The notes: generated by a model not told the origin, from the sequence alone. A stretch of DNA of 5,953 bases from an uncultured Opitutaceae bacterium (GCA_937902865.1 CALFNJ010000575.1:1-5953), one strand, 5' to 3'; numbered from the stretch's first letter, positions 1 through 5,551 are shown. Numbers and translations: made by a program.

Positions 1-97
1 GTGGAGTCGACAGGCATGGGACGGAGCAGTCCGGCGCCGTCCACACGCGAGGAAGACGGGCAGGAAACCGGCCTCCGCAAACGGCCGGAGGAACCGC
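1..97. other. Left-edge sequence with no supported gene
   Basis: This is the stretch downstream of the stop codon of the leftmost minus-strand gene. A plus-strand frame runs through it, but it is arginine- and proline-rich with no recognisable domain and continues antisense into the next gene, so I treat it as spurious. A minus-strand ATG at 15-17 could open a gene running off the left edge, but only five codons are visible and no Shine-Dalgarno sequence precedes it. The one structured element is a pair of mutually exclusive small stems at 68-91, described separately. Confidence 0.4.
68..91 (-). terminator. Weak candidate terminator
   Basis: Just downstream of the stop codon at 98-100 (minus) lie two overlapping stems that cannot form together. 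One pairs CCGGCC (68-73) with GGCCGG (83-88). The other pairs CCTCCG (72-77) with CGGAGG (86-91). On the minus strand the first is followed only by TTT and then CC, so a classical U-tract is absent. It could be a weak or Rho-assisted terminator, or chance in GC-rich DNA. Confidence 0.25.
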
Positions 98-625
98 TCA
101 GCATGAAGGATGGAAAAACGAGACCGCGAGCAGGGCGGCGCCGGTGCCGACCGGGCGCCATTCCAGCAGCCAGAGTTGCTTTTCCAGATTGTGGAGCAGC
201 AACGCGACCGACGCGGCGGTCGCGGAGTCGGCGCAGCCGTGCGTCTTTTTCAGCACATTGCCGAGAAAACGTCCGCAGACCCGGTAGGAACGGATGAAGC
301 GGCGGACCTGCCGGTTTCCCGCGGAGATGGGCGGCTCAGCCAGCCTGACCGGACGCGGCGTGGGCTCAGCCGATGACACGACCCCAAGTTCGTCCCGGCG
401 CTGCAGCAGGCGCTCACGGCCCTGGCCGAGGATGCGTCCAAGCGACTCGAGCTGGCGCTGGGAGAATTCGACGGAGAGCTCCGCCGCGGGGATCTGGCGG
501 AGACAGTCGACCTGCTGCTGCAGGTCATCGAGATTGCGGATCGCGCGACCGAGCAATTCGCAGGTATGCTTACGCTGCGTGGCTTGGGCCAACGCAGCCG
601 GGAAGGGGGAACGGCTGCCAGACAT
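98..625 (-). CDS. Hypothetical helical protein, 175 aa
   Basis: I do not recognise this protein. The predicted pattern is four helices: about residues 15-48 (Gln/Leu-rich, amphipathic), 49-82, 104-128 and 133-156, with a Pro-rich linker at about 83-103 and a hydrophobic tail at 157-171. It has five cysteines (22, 41, 117, 131, 175), no signal peptide and no clear transmembrane helix. The last helix (residues 133-153, ending in EKQLWLLEW) loosely resembles the final helix of Dps/ferritin-like proteins, where an EK-x-x-W-x-L pattern is common. The HW-type ferroxidase motif of Dps is not seen, so any kinship is speculative. ATG at 625 is the first start after an in-frame TAA at 632-634. There is no Shine-Dalgarno, but a perfect TATAAT lies 8 bases upstream. 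The gene is favoured over its antisense frames by that promoter and by plausible amphipathic helices. Confidence 0.65.
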   Translation of the reverse strand: MSGSRSPFPAALAQATQRKHTCELLGRAIRNLDDLQQQVDCLRQIPAAELSVEFSQRQLESLGRILGQGRERLLQRRDELGVVSSAEPTPRPVRLAEPPISAGNRQVRRFIRSYRVCGRFLGNVLKKTHGCADSATAASVALLLHNLEKQLWLLEWRPVGTGAALLAVSFFHPSC

Positions 626-633
626 GGGGCGTT

Positions 634-639
634 ATTATA
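634..639 (-). promoter_or_regulatory. -10 box (TATAAT) for the 98-625 gene
   Basis: Read on the minus strand this is a perfect TATAAT hexamer. Only eight bases (AACGCCCC) separate it from the ATG. No good -35 hexamer lies 16-18 bases upstream (the 17-base position reads GGCGAT), so activation by a bound factor is possible. Standard spacing puts transcription start at or within two bases of the A of ATG, predicting a leaderless or near-leaderless transcript. This agrees with the missing Shine-Dalgarno. Confidence 0.5.
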
Positions 640-670
640 GCTAGTGGCATACCGAAATCGCCGCCGGGAG

Positions 671-725
671 TTTAACTCTTGGTAAATCGTTAAATAGAAA
701 TCTATGGCGCTGGAATTTTCGAAAA
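671..725. promoter_or_regulatory. AT-rich operator-like dyads
   Basis: An AT-rich island in GC-rich DNA lies 32-91 bases upstream of the TATAAT box. It contains three perfect dyads: TTTAAC (671-676) with GTTAAA (689-694), arms separated by 12 bases; ATAGA (694-698) with TCTAT (701-705), separated by two bases; and the 10-base palindrome TTTTCGAAAA (716-725). Their place upstream of a promoter lacking a -35 box suits regulator binding, but no regulator family can be named from the sequence. Confidence 0.3.
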
Positions 726-815
726 ACCGTGCGTGCATCTTGCAAGAAATCCGCTGCGGCTACTGCAGATTGCATCGGCAGAGCCGCCGTAGTTCCTCCG
801 AAAATAGATCGAAAG

Positions 816-940
816 GGTAGGGCGTGTTGTCCCTAACGCGCCGCAAACGTTGTCAACGAGGGGCTCTGTCGAATCTCCAAGACTCGGCGGACCATAACAC
901 GGACGGAGCGAACGGCGCGTTAGGGACAACGCGCCCTACC
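816..940. repeat. REPIN-like bipartite palindromic element
   Basis: Two 28-base arms (816-843 and 913-940) form an inverted repeat matching at 27 of 28 positions; the mismatch pairs T825 with G931. Each arm is itself a hairpin. The right arm pairs GGCGCGTT (914-921) with AACGCGCC (928-935) around a six-base loop. The left arm is the same with one T-G pair (821-828 with 835-842). The 69-base centre includes a small palindrome, CGTTG-T-CAACG (848-858). Two inverted hairpin-forming REP sequences with a short spacer is the architecture called REPIN, non-autonomous elements moved by RAYT (Y1-type) transposases. A MITE is the alternative, but I see no flanking target duplication. It lies in the non-coding gap between two minus-strand genes. 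Multicopy status cannot be shown from one window. Confidence 0.8.
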
Positions 941-956
941 TTCTGCCGCTGCAGAA
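941..956. repeat. Small perfect hairpin beside the REPIN-like element
   Basis: TTCTGC (941-946) pairs perfectly with GCAGAA (951-956) around the tetraloop CGCT, starting at the base after the right arm of the 816-940 element. It has no U-tract on either strand. It may be a terminator remnant for the esterase gene that ends at 1070, part of the mobile repeat, or an insertion target. Confidence 0.4.
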
Positions 957-997
957 ATCCCGAGGAAAGTCCGTCTCAGATTTGCCGCTGTGGCCGA

Positions 998-1027
998 CCT
1001 CCGCGTCTCTGCGCCTCTGTGCGAGAC
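998..1027. repeat. Pyrimidine-rich periodic tract with hairpin potential
   Basis: On the plus strand this reads as successive near-repeats of about eight bases (CGTCTCT, GCGCCTCT, GTGCGAGA). GTCTC (1005-1009) can pair with GAGAC (1023-1027), extended by a further pair of G-C steps after a bulged T. It lies 43 bases past the stop codon of the esterase gene, so it may be part of its transcript end, though no U-tract follows. From memory, similar CTCTGCG-type phrases are scattered in intergenic DNA of many GC-rich bacteria; I cannot verify this here. Confidence 0.35.
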
Positions 1028-1069
1028 CGGATCGAATGCCGTGTGGCCTCCGCCTTAGCGGTCGCGGAC

Positions 1070-2524
1070 TCAGTGTCGGGAATACTTCGCCAATTCCGGG
1101 GCGAGAATTCCCTGCCAGACCGTGTAGCCGGCCGGATTGGGATGCGTGCCATCCAGGAAGAGCGCGGTGTTCATGGTGCCATCGGCGTTCAGAAATCCGG
1201 CATAGGTTTTGACGCGATGAGCGTTGGGAAAACCGGCCATCGCCTTGTCCACGGCCTGATTGATGGCCGTCACCGTTTCCAGCGACGCGACGTGGCTGGG
1301 CAGCGTCTCGCAGACGAGCACAGGCGTGGTGGGAGCCGCCTTTTGAATCAGTTCCAGCATCGAGCGCACGTTGGCCGCGATGATCTCCGGCGTGCCGGTC
1401 GGGGATTGCGTGAGATCATTGATGCCGCCCATGAAGACGATCGTCTGCGGCTGCACGTCGAGGACGTTGTCCTGCAGACGCACGAGCATGCCGCGGGTGG
1501 TGTCACCGGAGATGCCGCGGTTGGCCACCTTCAGATTCGGGAAGGCCTGGGCCAAATTCCATTTCGCCGTGATGGAGTCGCCGAGAAACACCACCGCGCC
1601 GCGATCGTCCGCCTTCGTCCGCTGGAAAGCGGCGAGCCGGCCCCGGTTGTTGGCGAGGAACCACGGCAGAAAGGTGTTGAACGGACCGACTCCCGGCTTG
1701 GGGCCGTATTCGAGGAAATACGCGAGCTCGTCCGGCCATTGTTCGATGTCGCCGGTGCGGTTGGGCTTCATGCCGAAGCCGTGGCCGCCGTCCTTGAACT
1801 CACGAAAAACCGCATAGCCGCCGGCCTTCTGCCAGGCGGTCGTGTAGTCTTTGGCGCCTTTCAGCCAGGCGGGGCGGTCGTTGGCGGCCATCATCGCCAC
1901 GAGCCGCGTTTTCGGATGCGCCGGGGGCTGCACCAGAGGGGAAGTCACGCCGACCGCGGATTCCTCGAGGTAAGCGGGATAAACCAAAACCAGGTCGTCG
2001 GGCGGCGGCTCGGAGGTGCTGGCGAGAGCCTGCGTCAGGCGCGCGGCGAGATGTCCGCCGGCGGAATACCCCATCACGATGAAACGTTGGTGATGCACGC
2101 CGAGTGTTTCCGCGTGATGCTGCAGCAACTGCCAGGCCGCCTCCGCATCCGCCAAGGCGAGATCGCGCGTGGCCGGACCGGAATTGATGCGGTATTCCAG
2201 CATCGCGACATCGTAGCCGAAGTCGTTCAGCGTCGCCGCGGTGAGCGCACCTTCGTTGCGCGTGTCCAGAATGCGATACGCGCCACCGGGGAACAGCAGT
2301 ACGGTGCCCTGGTTGTCGGGCCGGCTGCTGCGGGTGACGCGCATCACCGGCGCTTCCCATTTTTGCACGATGCCTTTGTCGTCGACCGGATTGCCGGCCG
2401 CCGCCGGTTTGCCCTCCAGCGTGAACCACTCGTTCGGATTGTTTTCCGGCGCGGAAGCGGCGGACGTGGTGGTGACGAGGCCGACGATGCAGGCGGCGAA
2501 AAGGAGGATCTGCCGGGGGTTCAT
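1070..2524 (-). CDS. Secreted two-domain esterase (alpha/beta hydrolase + SGNH/GDSL)
   Basis: The 484-residue product starts with a signal peptide (residues 1 to about 25, hydrophobic core LLFAACIVGLV, possible cleavage after an Ala-Ser-Ala). Domain 1 (about 55-275) is an alpha/beta hydrolase: oxyanion-type segment PGGAY (79-83), nucleophile elbow GYSAGG with Ser154, probable Asp216, and His248 in GGHGFG. Domain 2 (about 305-482) is an SGNH/GDSL hydrolase: GDSI with Ser317 (block I), Gly337/Gly340 in RGISGD (II), GGIND with Asn369 (III) and DGTH with Asp458 and His461 (V). Both catalytic sets look intact. Such pairs are known among carbohydrate esterases that strip acetyl groups from plant polysaccharides; the substrate here is inferred, not shown. 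ATG at 2524 is chosen because the signal peptide starts there and GGTGA sits four bases upstream; the open frame to 2749 overlaps the kinase and is not credible. It lies 106 bases after the kinase gene on the same strand. Confidence 0.93.
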   Translation of the reverse strand: MNPRQILLFAACIVGLVTTTSAASAPENNPNEWFTLEGKPAAAGNPVDDKGIVQKWEAPVMRVTRSSRPDNQGTVLLFPGGAYRILDTRNEGALTAATLNDFGYDVAMLEYRINSGPATRDLALADAEAAWQLLQHHAETLGVHHQRFIVMGYSAGGHLAARLTQALASTSEPPPDDLVLVYPAYLEESAVGVTSPLVQPPAHPKTRLVAMMAANDRPAWLKGAKDYTTAWQKAGGYAVFREFKDGGHGFGMKPNRTGDIEQWPDELAYFLEYGPKPGVGPFNTFLPWFLANNRGRLAAFQRTKADDRGAVVFLGDSITAKWNLAQAFPNLKVANRGISGDTTRGMLVRLQDNVLDVQPQTIVFMGGINDLTQSPTGTPEIIAANVRSMLELIQKAAPTTPVLVCETLPSHVASLETVTAINQAVDKAMAGFPNAHRVKTYAGFLNADGTMNTALFLDGTHPNPAGYTVWQGILAPELAKYSRH

Positions 2525-2630
2525 GACGTCACCGTGAACCAAGCCGTCGGATCGGGTCAATCGTGGCAATCCGAGTGGCGGCGCCGCAGCGAACGGCAAA
2601 CCTCGGACGGACGCGATCAGCGCGCTGGGC

Positions 2631-3665
2631 TCAACGCGCGCCAACGGGCTCGGGCAGCGTGAAGTAGAAGCGCGCGCCGTCCGGCAGGATTTCGTAGCCG
2701 CAATGCCCGCCGTGCAATTCCACGAGCCGGCGGATGATCGCAAGCCCAAGGCCGCTGACCGCGTTCTCGCGATGCAGCAGATGCAGCGGCTGGAAAAGAT
2801 CCGCCTGCCGGTCCGCGCCGAGCGGCGGACCGCTATCGCGCATCCAGAAGCGCCAGCCGGATTTTTCCCGCTGCCAGCCGACCGCGATGGCCTTTCCGCC
2901 GTGCCGCAGAGCGTTATCCAGGAGATCGATCCAGACCGATTCCAGGAGCGCGGCGTGGCCTTTGATCGTCGGCCACTTTGGAGGCTGTTCGACGGACACG
3001 CCGCTGTCGGCGATCTGCGCCTCCCGGCGGAGCAGCGCGCAGCTGAAAACGACGCCCATGTTGCAGCTCTCCAACTCCTCGCTCACGCCCGTCGCCTTCG
3101 CCAGCAGACTCAGCCGCTCGATGAGCCGGACCGAATCGTCCACCGAGGCCACAATCGGATGAAGCAAGCGCGACGGCTCCGGCTCGGCCTGGCCCAGGCG
3201 TTCGCCGACGAGCTCGGTCATCGTCAGGATGCAGCTCAGCGGCGTGCGCAAGTCGTGATTGAGCCGCGATCCGATCGTACGGAACTCGCCGCGCAGCCGG
3301 GCGTTTTCCCGCCGCAACACCTGTCCGGCGACCGCCGCGCGCAGCACGGGAACAATCCGCGCCTCCGTCCAATCTTCCGGCGGAACCGCGTCAGCGATCG
3401 TTGCCGGGCCGAAAACCACGACCGTCCAGCGGGGAAGAGCCAGATCATCCGCCGCCTGTTGCGCGCGATCGAGGTCCGCCGCAGTGGGATGCTCCAGCGC
3501 CAGCACCTGTACTTCGGGGTCGCGGGCCATCGGCTGACCGAACGCCGCGGTCAGGTTATCCACGTGCGCCAGCACGGAACCCGGAAAGGCGCGGGGCAGG
3601 GCCTTGGCCAGGACCGAGCGGAGGCGCTGATCCTTTCCCGCATGCAGCAGCGAGACCGGATTCAT
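2631..3665 (-). CDS. Soluble histidine kinase with degenerate receiver-like N-terminus
   Basis: The 344-residue product has no transmembrane helix, so it is probably cytoplasmic. Residues 1 to about 110 alternate hydrophobic strands and helices like a response-regulator receiver, but the acidic pocket, phospho-Asp and conserved Lys are missing; an acidic Glu58 lies near the expected phosphorylation site. A short coiled linker (about 108-130) leads to a HisKA dimerisation domain with His137 in NHDLRTP. The HATPase_c domain has an N box (Asn251 in LLDNALRHGG), a G1 box (Asp277-Ser-Gly279) and a G2 box (GLGL, 305-308), and ends near 338. The catalytic core looks active. ATG at 3665 has no Shine-Dalgarno; the frame stays open upstream through a T-rich stretch, but with no better start codon. 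No response regulator is adjacent on this strand. The nearest is the plus-strand receiver protein at 5552, so partnership is unproven. It may share a transcript with the downstream esterase. Confidence 0.92.
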   Translation of the reverse strand: MNPVSLLHAGKDQRLRSVLAKALPRAFPGSVLAHVDNLTAAFGQPMARDPEVQVLALEHPTAADLDRAQQAADDLALPRWTVVVFGPATIADAVPPEDWTEARIVPVLRAAVAGQVLRRENARLRGEFRTIGSRLNHDLRTPLSCILTMTELVGERLGQAEPEPSRLLHPIVASVDDSVRLIERLSLLAKATGVSEELESCNMGVVFSCALLRREAQIADSGVSVEQPPKWPTIKGHAALLESVWIDLLDNALRHGGKAIAVGWQREKSGWRFWMRDSGPPLGADRQADLFQPLHLLHRENAVSGLGLAIIRRLVELHGGHCGYEILPDGARFYFTLPEPVGAR

Positions 3666-3828
3666 GCGCGGAAAAAACGAAAACTCGAGAAGCAGGACAA
3701 CACGCAGGAAGGAAAAAGAAAACCGTAACGAGGCGGTTTTGGCGCAACTATCCCCTTCGGCGCAAGCGGGTTCTATCGGGAAAGCCCTGTCCGCCTTTAC
3801 CGGAAAAATCCCGGCGCTGTGAAAGCCT
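3666..3828. promoter_or_regulatory. Upstream region of the kinase gene, with TTGCGCC direct repeats
   Basis: On the minus strand this is the leader of the kinase gene. It carries a T-rich tract (3672-3722) and two copies of TTGCGCC (plus-strand GGCGCAA at 3741-3747 and 3759-3765), spaced 18 bases start to start. That is close to two helical turns and would place two bound proteins on roughly the same DNA face. No convincing -35/-10 pair is visible, and the copies do not fit a sigma-54 -24/-12 promoter. I see no gene here. Confidence 0.3.
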
Positions 3829-3924
3829 GAGGGTGGCCGCCGACCTCCGGGCGGTGGAGCGAGCCGGGCAGTCTTTTAAAGCCTGACGGAGCCGAACACC
3901 CCCCGGAGGTCGGTGGCCACCTTT
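3829..3924. repeat. Second REPIN-like inverted repeat, different family
   Basis: The arms at 3832-3851 and 3902-3921 are inverted and match at 19 of 20 positions (mismatch G3839/T3914). Allowing G-T pairs, the stem extends to 3829 and 3924. The right arm contains the perfect palindrome GGTGGCCACC. The 50-base centre holds a second copy of AAAGCCTGA (3878-3886) that also directly precedes the left arm (3822-3830). Arm sequence and loop are unrelated to the element at 816-940, but the bipartite plan, size and single G-T exception are alike. It begins 30 bases past the stop codon of the gene at 3954, so on the minus strand it would form a large hairpin at that transcript's 3' end, without a U-tract. 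Confidence 0.75.
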
Positions 3925-3953
3925 CGAGCACGCCAGCTTCCGCGCCCTGTGGC

Positions 3954-4337
3954 TCAGTCAGGTTGTTTGCGGCGCCGATCCGCCAGCATCTGCTCGTGCT
4001 GGGCCTCCTCCACGCCGTCGAGCACGAGGCGTTCGGCCGGCATCTGCTCGTCGATCGGTTCCTGATTGGAATTTTCCTCGCCCGCGTCACCCGGCGGTTC
4101 GCTCGGATCGCGCGAGACGGTCCGGCGGCGCCGCCGTTCGACGTCGCTGGTCGCGGGAATCGCCTCTCCGCCCAGCTCCCGCCGCGCCTGGTCGAAGTCG
4201 ACGGCTGTCGGCTCCGCGTGACCGGCGATCAGGGCGAGCTCCTCGGCCCGTTTCCGCAAGTCACTTTGATCGGGCACGCCGGTGCCTTCATGATGGACGA
4301 AGAATTTTCGGGACGGCGGGGGCGTGTTCTTTTCCAT
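3954..4337 (-). CDS. Small charged protein with DUF2934-like segment
   Basis: The 127-residue product has very high Glu, Asp, Arg and Lys content and no signal peptide or membrane segment. Residues 26-57 (DLRKRAEELALIAGH through ARRELGGE) form a short helical unit resembling the DUF2934 family, whose members read roughly I-R-x-R-A-x-x-L ... W/F-x-x-A-x-x-E-L; function is unknown. The rest (about 58-127) looks disordered, with an Arg6 run at 68-73 and an acidic tail, so nucleic-acid or protein binding is possible but unproven. I prefer ATG at 4337 over an in-frame GTG at 4346; neither has a good Shine-Dalgarno. A five-base-pair stem with an AAAC loop (4350-4363) lies just upstream. It sits 102 bases after the protease gene on the same strand, so cotranscription is possible. 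Confidence 0.72.
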   Translation of the reverse strand: MEKNTPPPSRKFFVHHEGTGVPDQSDLRKRAEELALIAGHAEPTAVDFDQARRELGGEAIPATSDVERRRRRTVSRDPSEPPGDAGEENSNQEPIDEQMPAERLVLDGVEEAQHEQMLADRRRKQPD

Positions 4338-4439
4338 GCGCCCCACGGACCGGCAAACGCCGGGGCCGTTCCCCCCGCAGGAAAGCCGGAAATGGAACCG
4401 CGATCGGTCGGGGATGAAGCCACCGGATCGGACCCGGCC

Positions 4440-5219
4440 TCAGCGGGTGAGGATCGGTGGCTCCTCCGCCGGCGGGATGGCCGGAGCGGATTGGAAACGC
4501 TGCATCACCTCGCGCCAGTAGGCTTCGTCGCGCTCGCGGCGCTTGACCGCGCGATATTCCAATTCGCCGACGATGAAGATGAAAACGAACAGCGCCGTTC
4601 CGAGAACGCTGTGCATATAAAAGCCCATGAACAGGGCGCCCGCCACGCAGACGACCTTTCCGATGCTGGCGGCCCACAAGGTGGCAGGCAGATAAGGCAG
4701 CTTCAGCGCCAACGACGCCCGCAGGATCCGGCCTCCGTCCATGGGGAAGGCGGGGATCAGATTGAAACAGCCCATGACCAGATTCGCCGCCAGCAGCGTG
4801 CAGCACAGCTCGTTCACCGACTCCGGAATCGCCCCGGCGTCCCAATTGACCGGAAAATCCACGACGCACCAGAGCAGTCCGGCGAGAATGAAATTCACCG
4901 CCGGGCCGGCGATGGTGATCAGGAGCTCGTGCACGGGCCGGCGCGGGATGGAATCAAACTGCGCCATTCCGCCGATGGGCATCAAAAGGATGCGCGGCAC
5001 GCCGACTCCGTAGTGGCGCGCGGTGAACGAATGGCCGAGCTCGTGGAGCACCACGCAGGTGAAAAACCCCATCAGCGTCGCCACACTCCACCACAGCCCG
5101 GCGCTGCCGCCCTGGCTCCAGCCGTCCTGCGCCACATAGGCGAGGAGCAGCAGGAAGGTGAAATGCACCGACAGTTGGATGCCGCGGATGCGGAAGAGAT
5201 TGAGGGACCAGCCCAGCAT
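4440..5219 (-). CDS. Site-2 protease family (M50-like) membrane metalloprotease
   Basis: The 259-residue product is a polytopic inner-membrane protein with hydrophobic segments at about 13-31, 41-60, 98-120, 137-157, 182-200 and 203-219. Zinc-site motifs are intact: HELGH (His59, Glu60, His63) in the second segment, GPAVN (105-109), and NLIPAFPMDGG, where Asp161 would be the third ligand. This places it in the M50B/site-2 protease group that cuts substrates within the membrane plane. The first residues (LNLFRIRGIQLSVHFTF) match the usual opening of this subgroup. Many relatives carry a C-terminal CBS pair; here the chain ends with a charged helix (221-242) and a Pro-rich tail instead. The substrate is unknown; anti-sigma factors or signalling proteins are typical for the family. 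ATG at 5219 fits the family N-terminus, though no Shine-Dalgarno is evident. It is divergent from the response regulator at 5552. Confidence 0.93.
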   Translation of the reverse strand: MLGWSLNLFRIRGIQLSVHFTFLLLLAYVAQDGWSQGGSAGLWWSVATLMGFFTCVVLHELGHSFTARHYGVGVPRILLMPIGGMAQFDSIPRRPVHELLITIAGPAVNFILAGLLWCVVDFPVNWDAGAIPESVNELCCTLLAANLVMGCFNLIPAFPMDGGRILRASLALKLPYLPATLWAASIGKVVCVAGALFMGFYMHSVLGTALFVFIFIVGELEYRAVKRRERDEAYWREVMQRFQSAPAIPPAEEPPILTR

Positions 5220-5551
5220 GTGACGCGCTAATCAAAGCAGCCTTTTCCAAAGCGCCAGTTTTCTCGCGCCCCTCAACCGCGGATTTTGATCCCGGCATTT
5301 GCCTCAAAAATGCGCACACCCGCAAAAAAGATTCCGATCTCTTTCGCGATTTCTCGTGCCTCTTTGCCGCCAATTCTCCGGCTGCCTCGGAAGTTAACCA
5401 CCCAGGCAAAGACCCGAAGATCGGTCCCGGATGACGGATTGGGCATCATTCGTGCTTTTGTGTGCTTTCGATGCACTTCCGAAACCGGCCGCCATCCCGC
5501 TCCGTACACCGAACTGGACTCAATTCCATTCCCCTCTGAGGATCGACCCAC
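5220..5551. promoter_or_regulatory. Divergent intergenic region with 10-base periodic tracts
   Basis: This separates the minus-strand protease gene from the plus-strand response regulator and should hold promoters for both, but I find no consensus -35/-10 pair. It holds two pyrimidine-rich stretches on the plus strand, at 5339-5369 and 5449-5480, each built of consecutive 10-base blocks (for example CTTTCGCGAT then TTCTCGTGCC; CGTGCTTTTG then TGTGCTTTCG). A weak TGCG/CGCA stem flanked by A-runs (plus strand) lies near 5307-5328. Frames run through on both strands, but their products are low-complexity and resemble no family, so I call no gene here. Confidence 0.5.
5538..5542 (+). promoter_or_regulatory. 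Ribosome binding site of the response regulator
   Basis: GAGGA lies nine bases before the ATG at 5552 and supports that start. It is the clearest Shine-Dalgarno in the window; the minus-strand genes have weak or no such sites. Confidence 0.6.

Noticed and set aside
1..297. A 98-codon plus-strand frame starting with GTG at base 1.
   Set aside because: It is Arg/Pro-rich, has no domain, and overlaps the 98-625 gene antisense.
250..738. A 162-codon minus-strand frame overlapping the leftmost gene.
   Set aside because: It is Ser/Arg-rich with no amphipathic pattern, and it runs through the AT-rich promoter region. The frame at 98-625 has the promoter and plausible helices.
816..940. CRISPR array or transposon with target duplication.
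   Set aside because: There are only two arms, inverted rather than direct, with no spacer series. Flanking bases (AAAG-side left, TTCT-side right) show no matching short duplication.
824..2662. A 612-codon open frame on the plus strand, the longest in the window.
   Set aside because: It is antisense to the two-domain esterase, whose signal peptide and both catalytic sets are intact. Its product is Arg/His/Gly-rich with no domain, and its start lies inside the inverted repeat. GC-rich codon bias explains such frames.
2525..2749. N-terminal extension of the esterase up to an ATG at 2749.
   Set aside because: It would overlap the kinase's 3' end by over 100 bases and bury the clear signal peptide that starts at 2524.
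2703..3728. A 341-codon plus-strand frame.
   Set aside because: It is antisense to the histidine kinase with all kinase boxes present; the product has only Arg/Gln-rich low-complexity content.
3963..5231. A 422-codon plus-strand frame.
   Set aside because: It is antisense to the site-2 protease and the small charged protein, spans the gap between them, and encodes no recognisable domain.
5430..5535. A possible sigma-54 promoter ahead of the NtrC-like regulator.
   Set aside because: I looked for GG and GC with -24/-12 spacing and found no convincing match; nothing better than isolated TTGGGC was seen.
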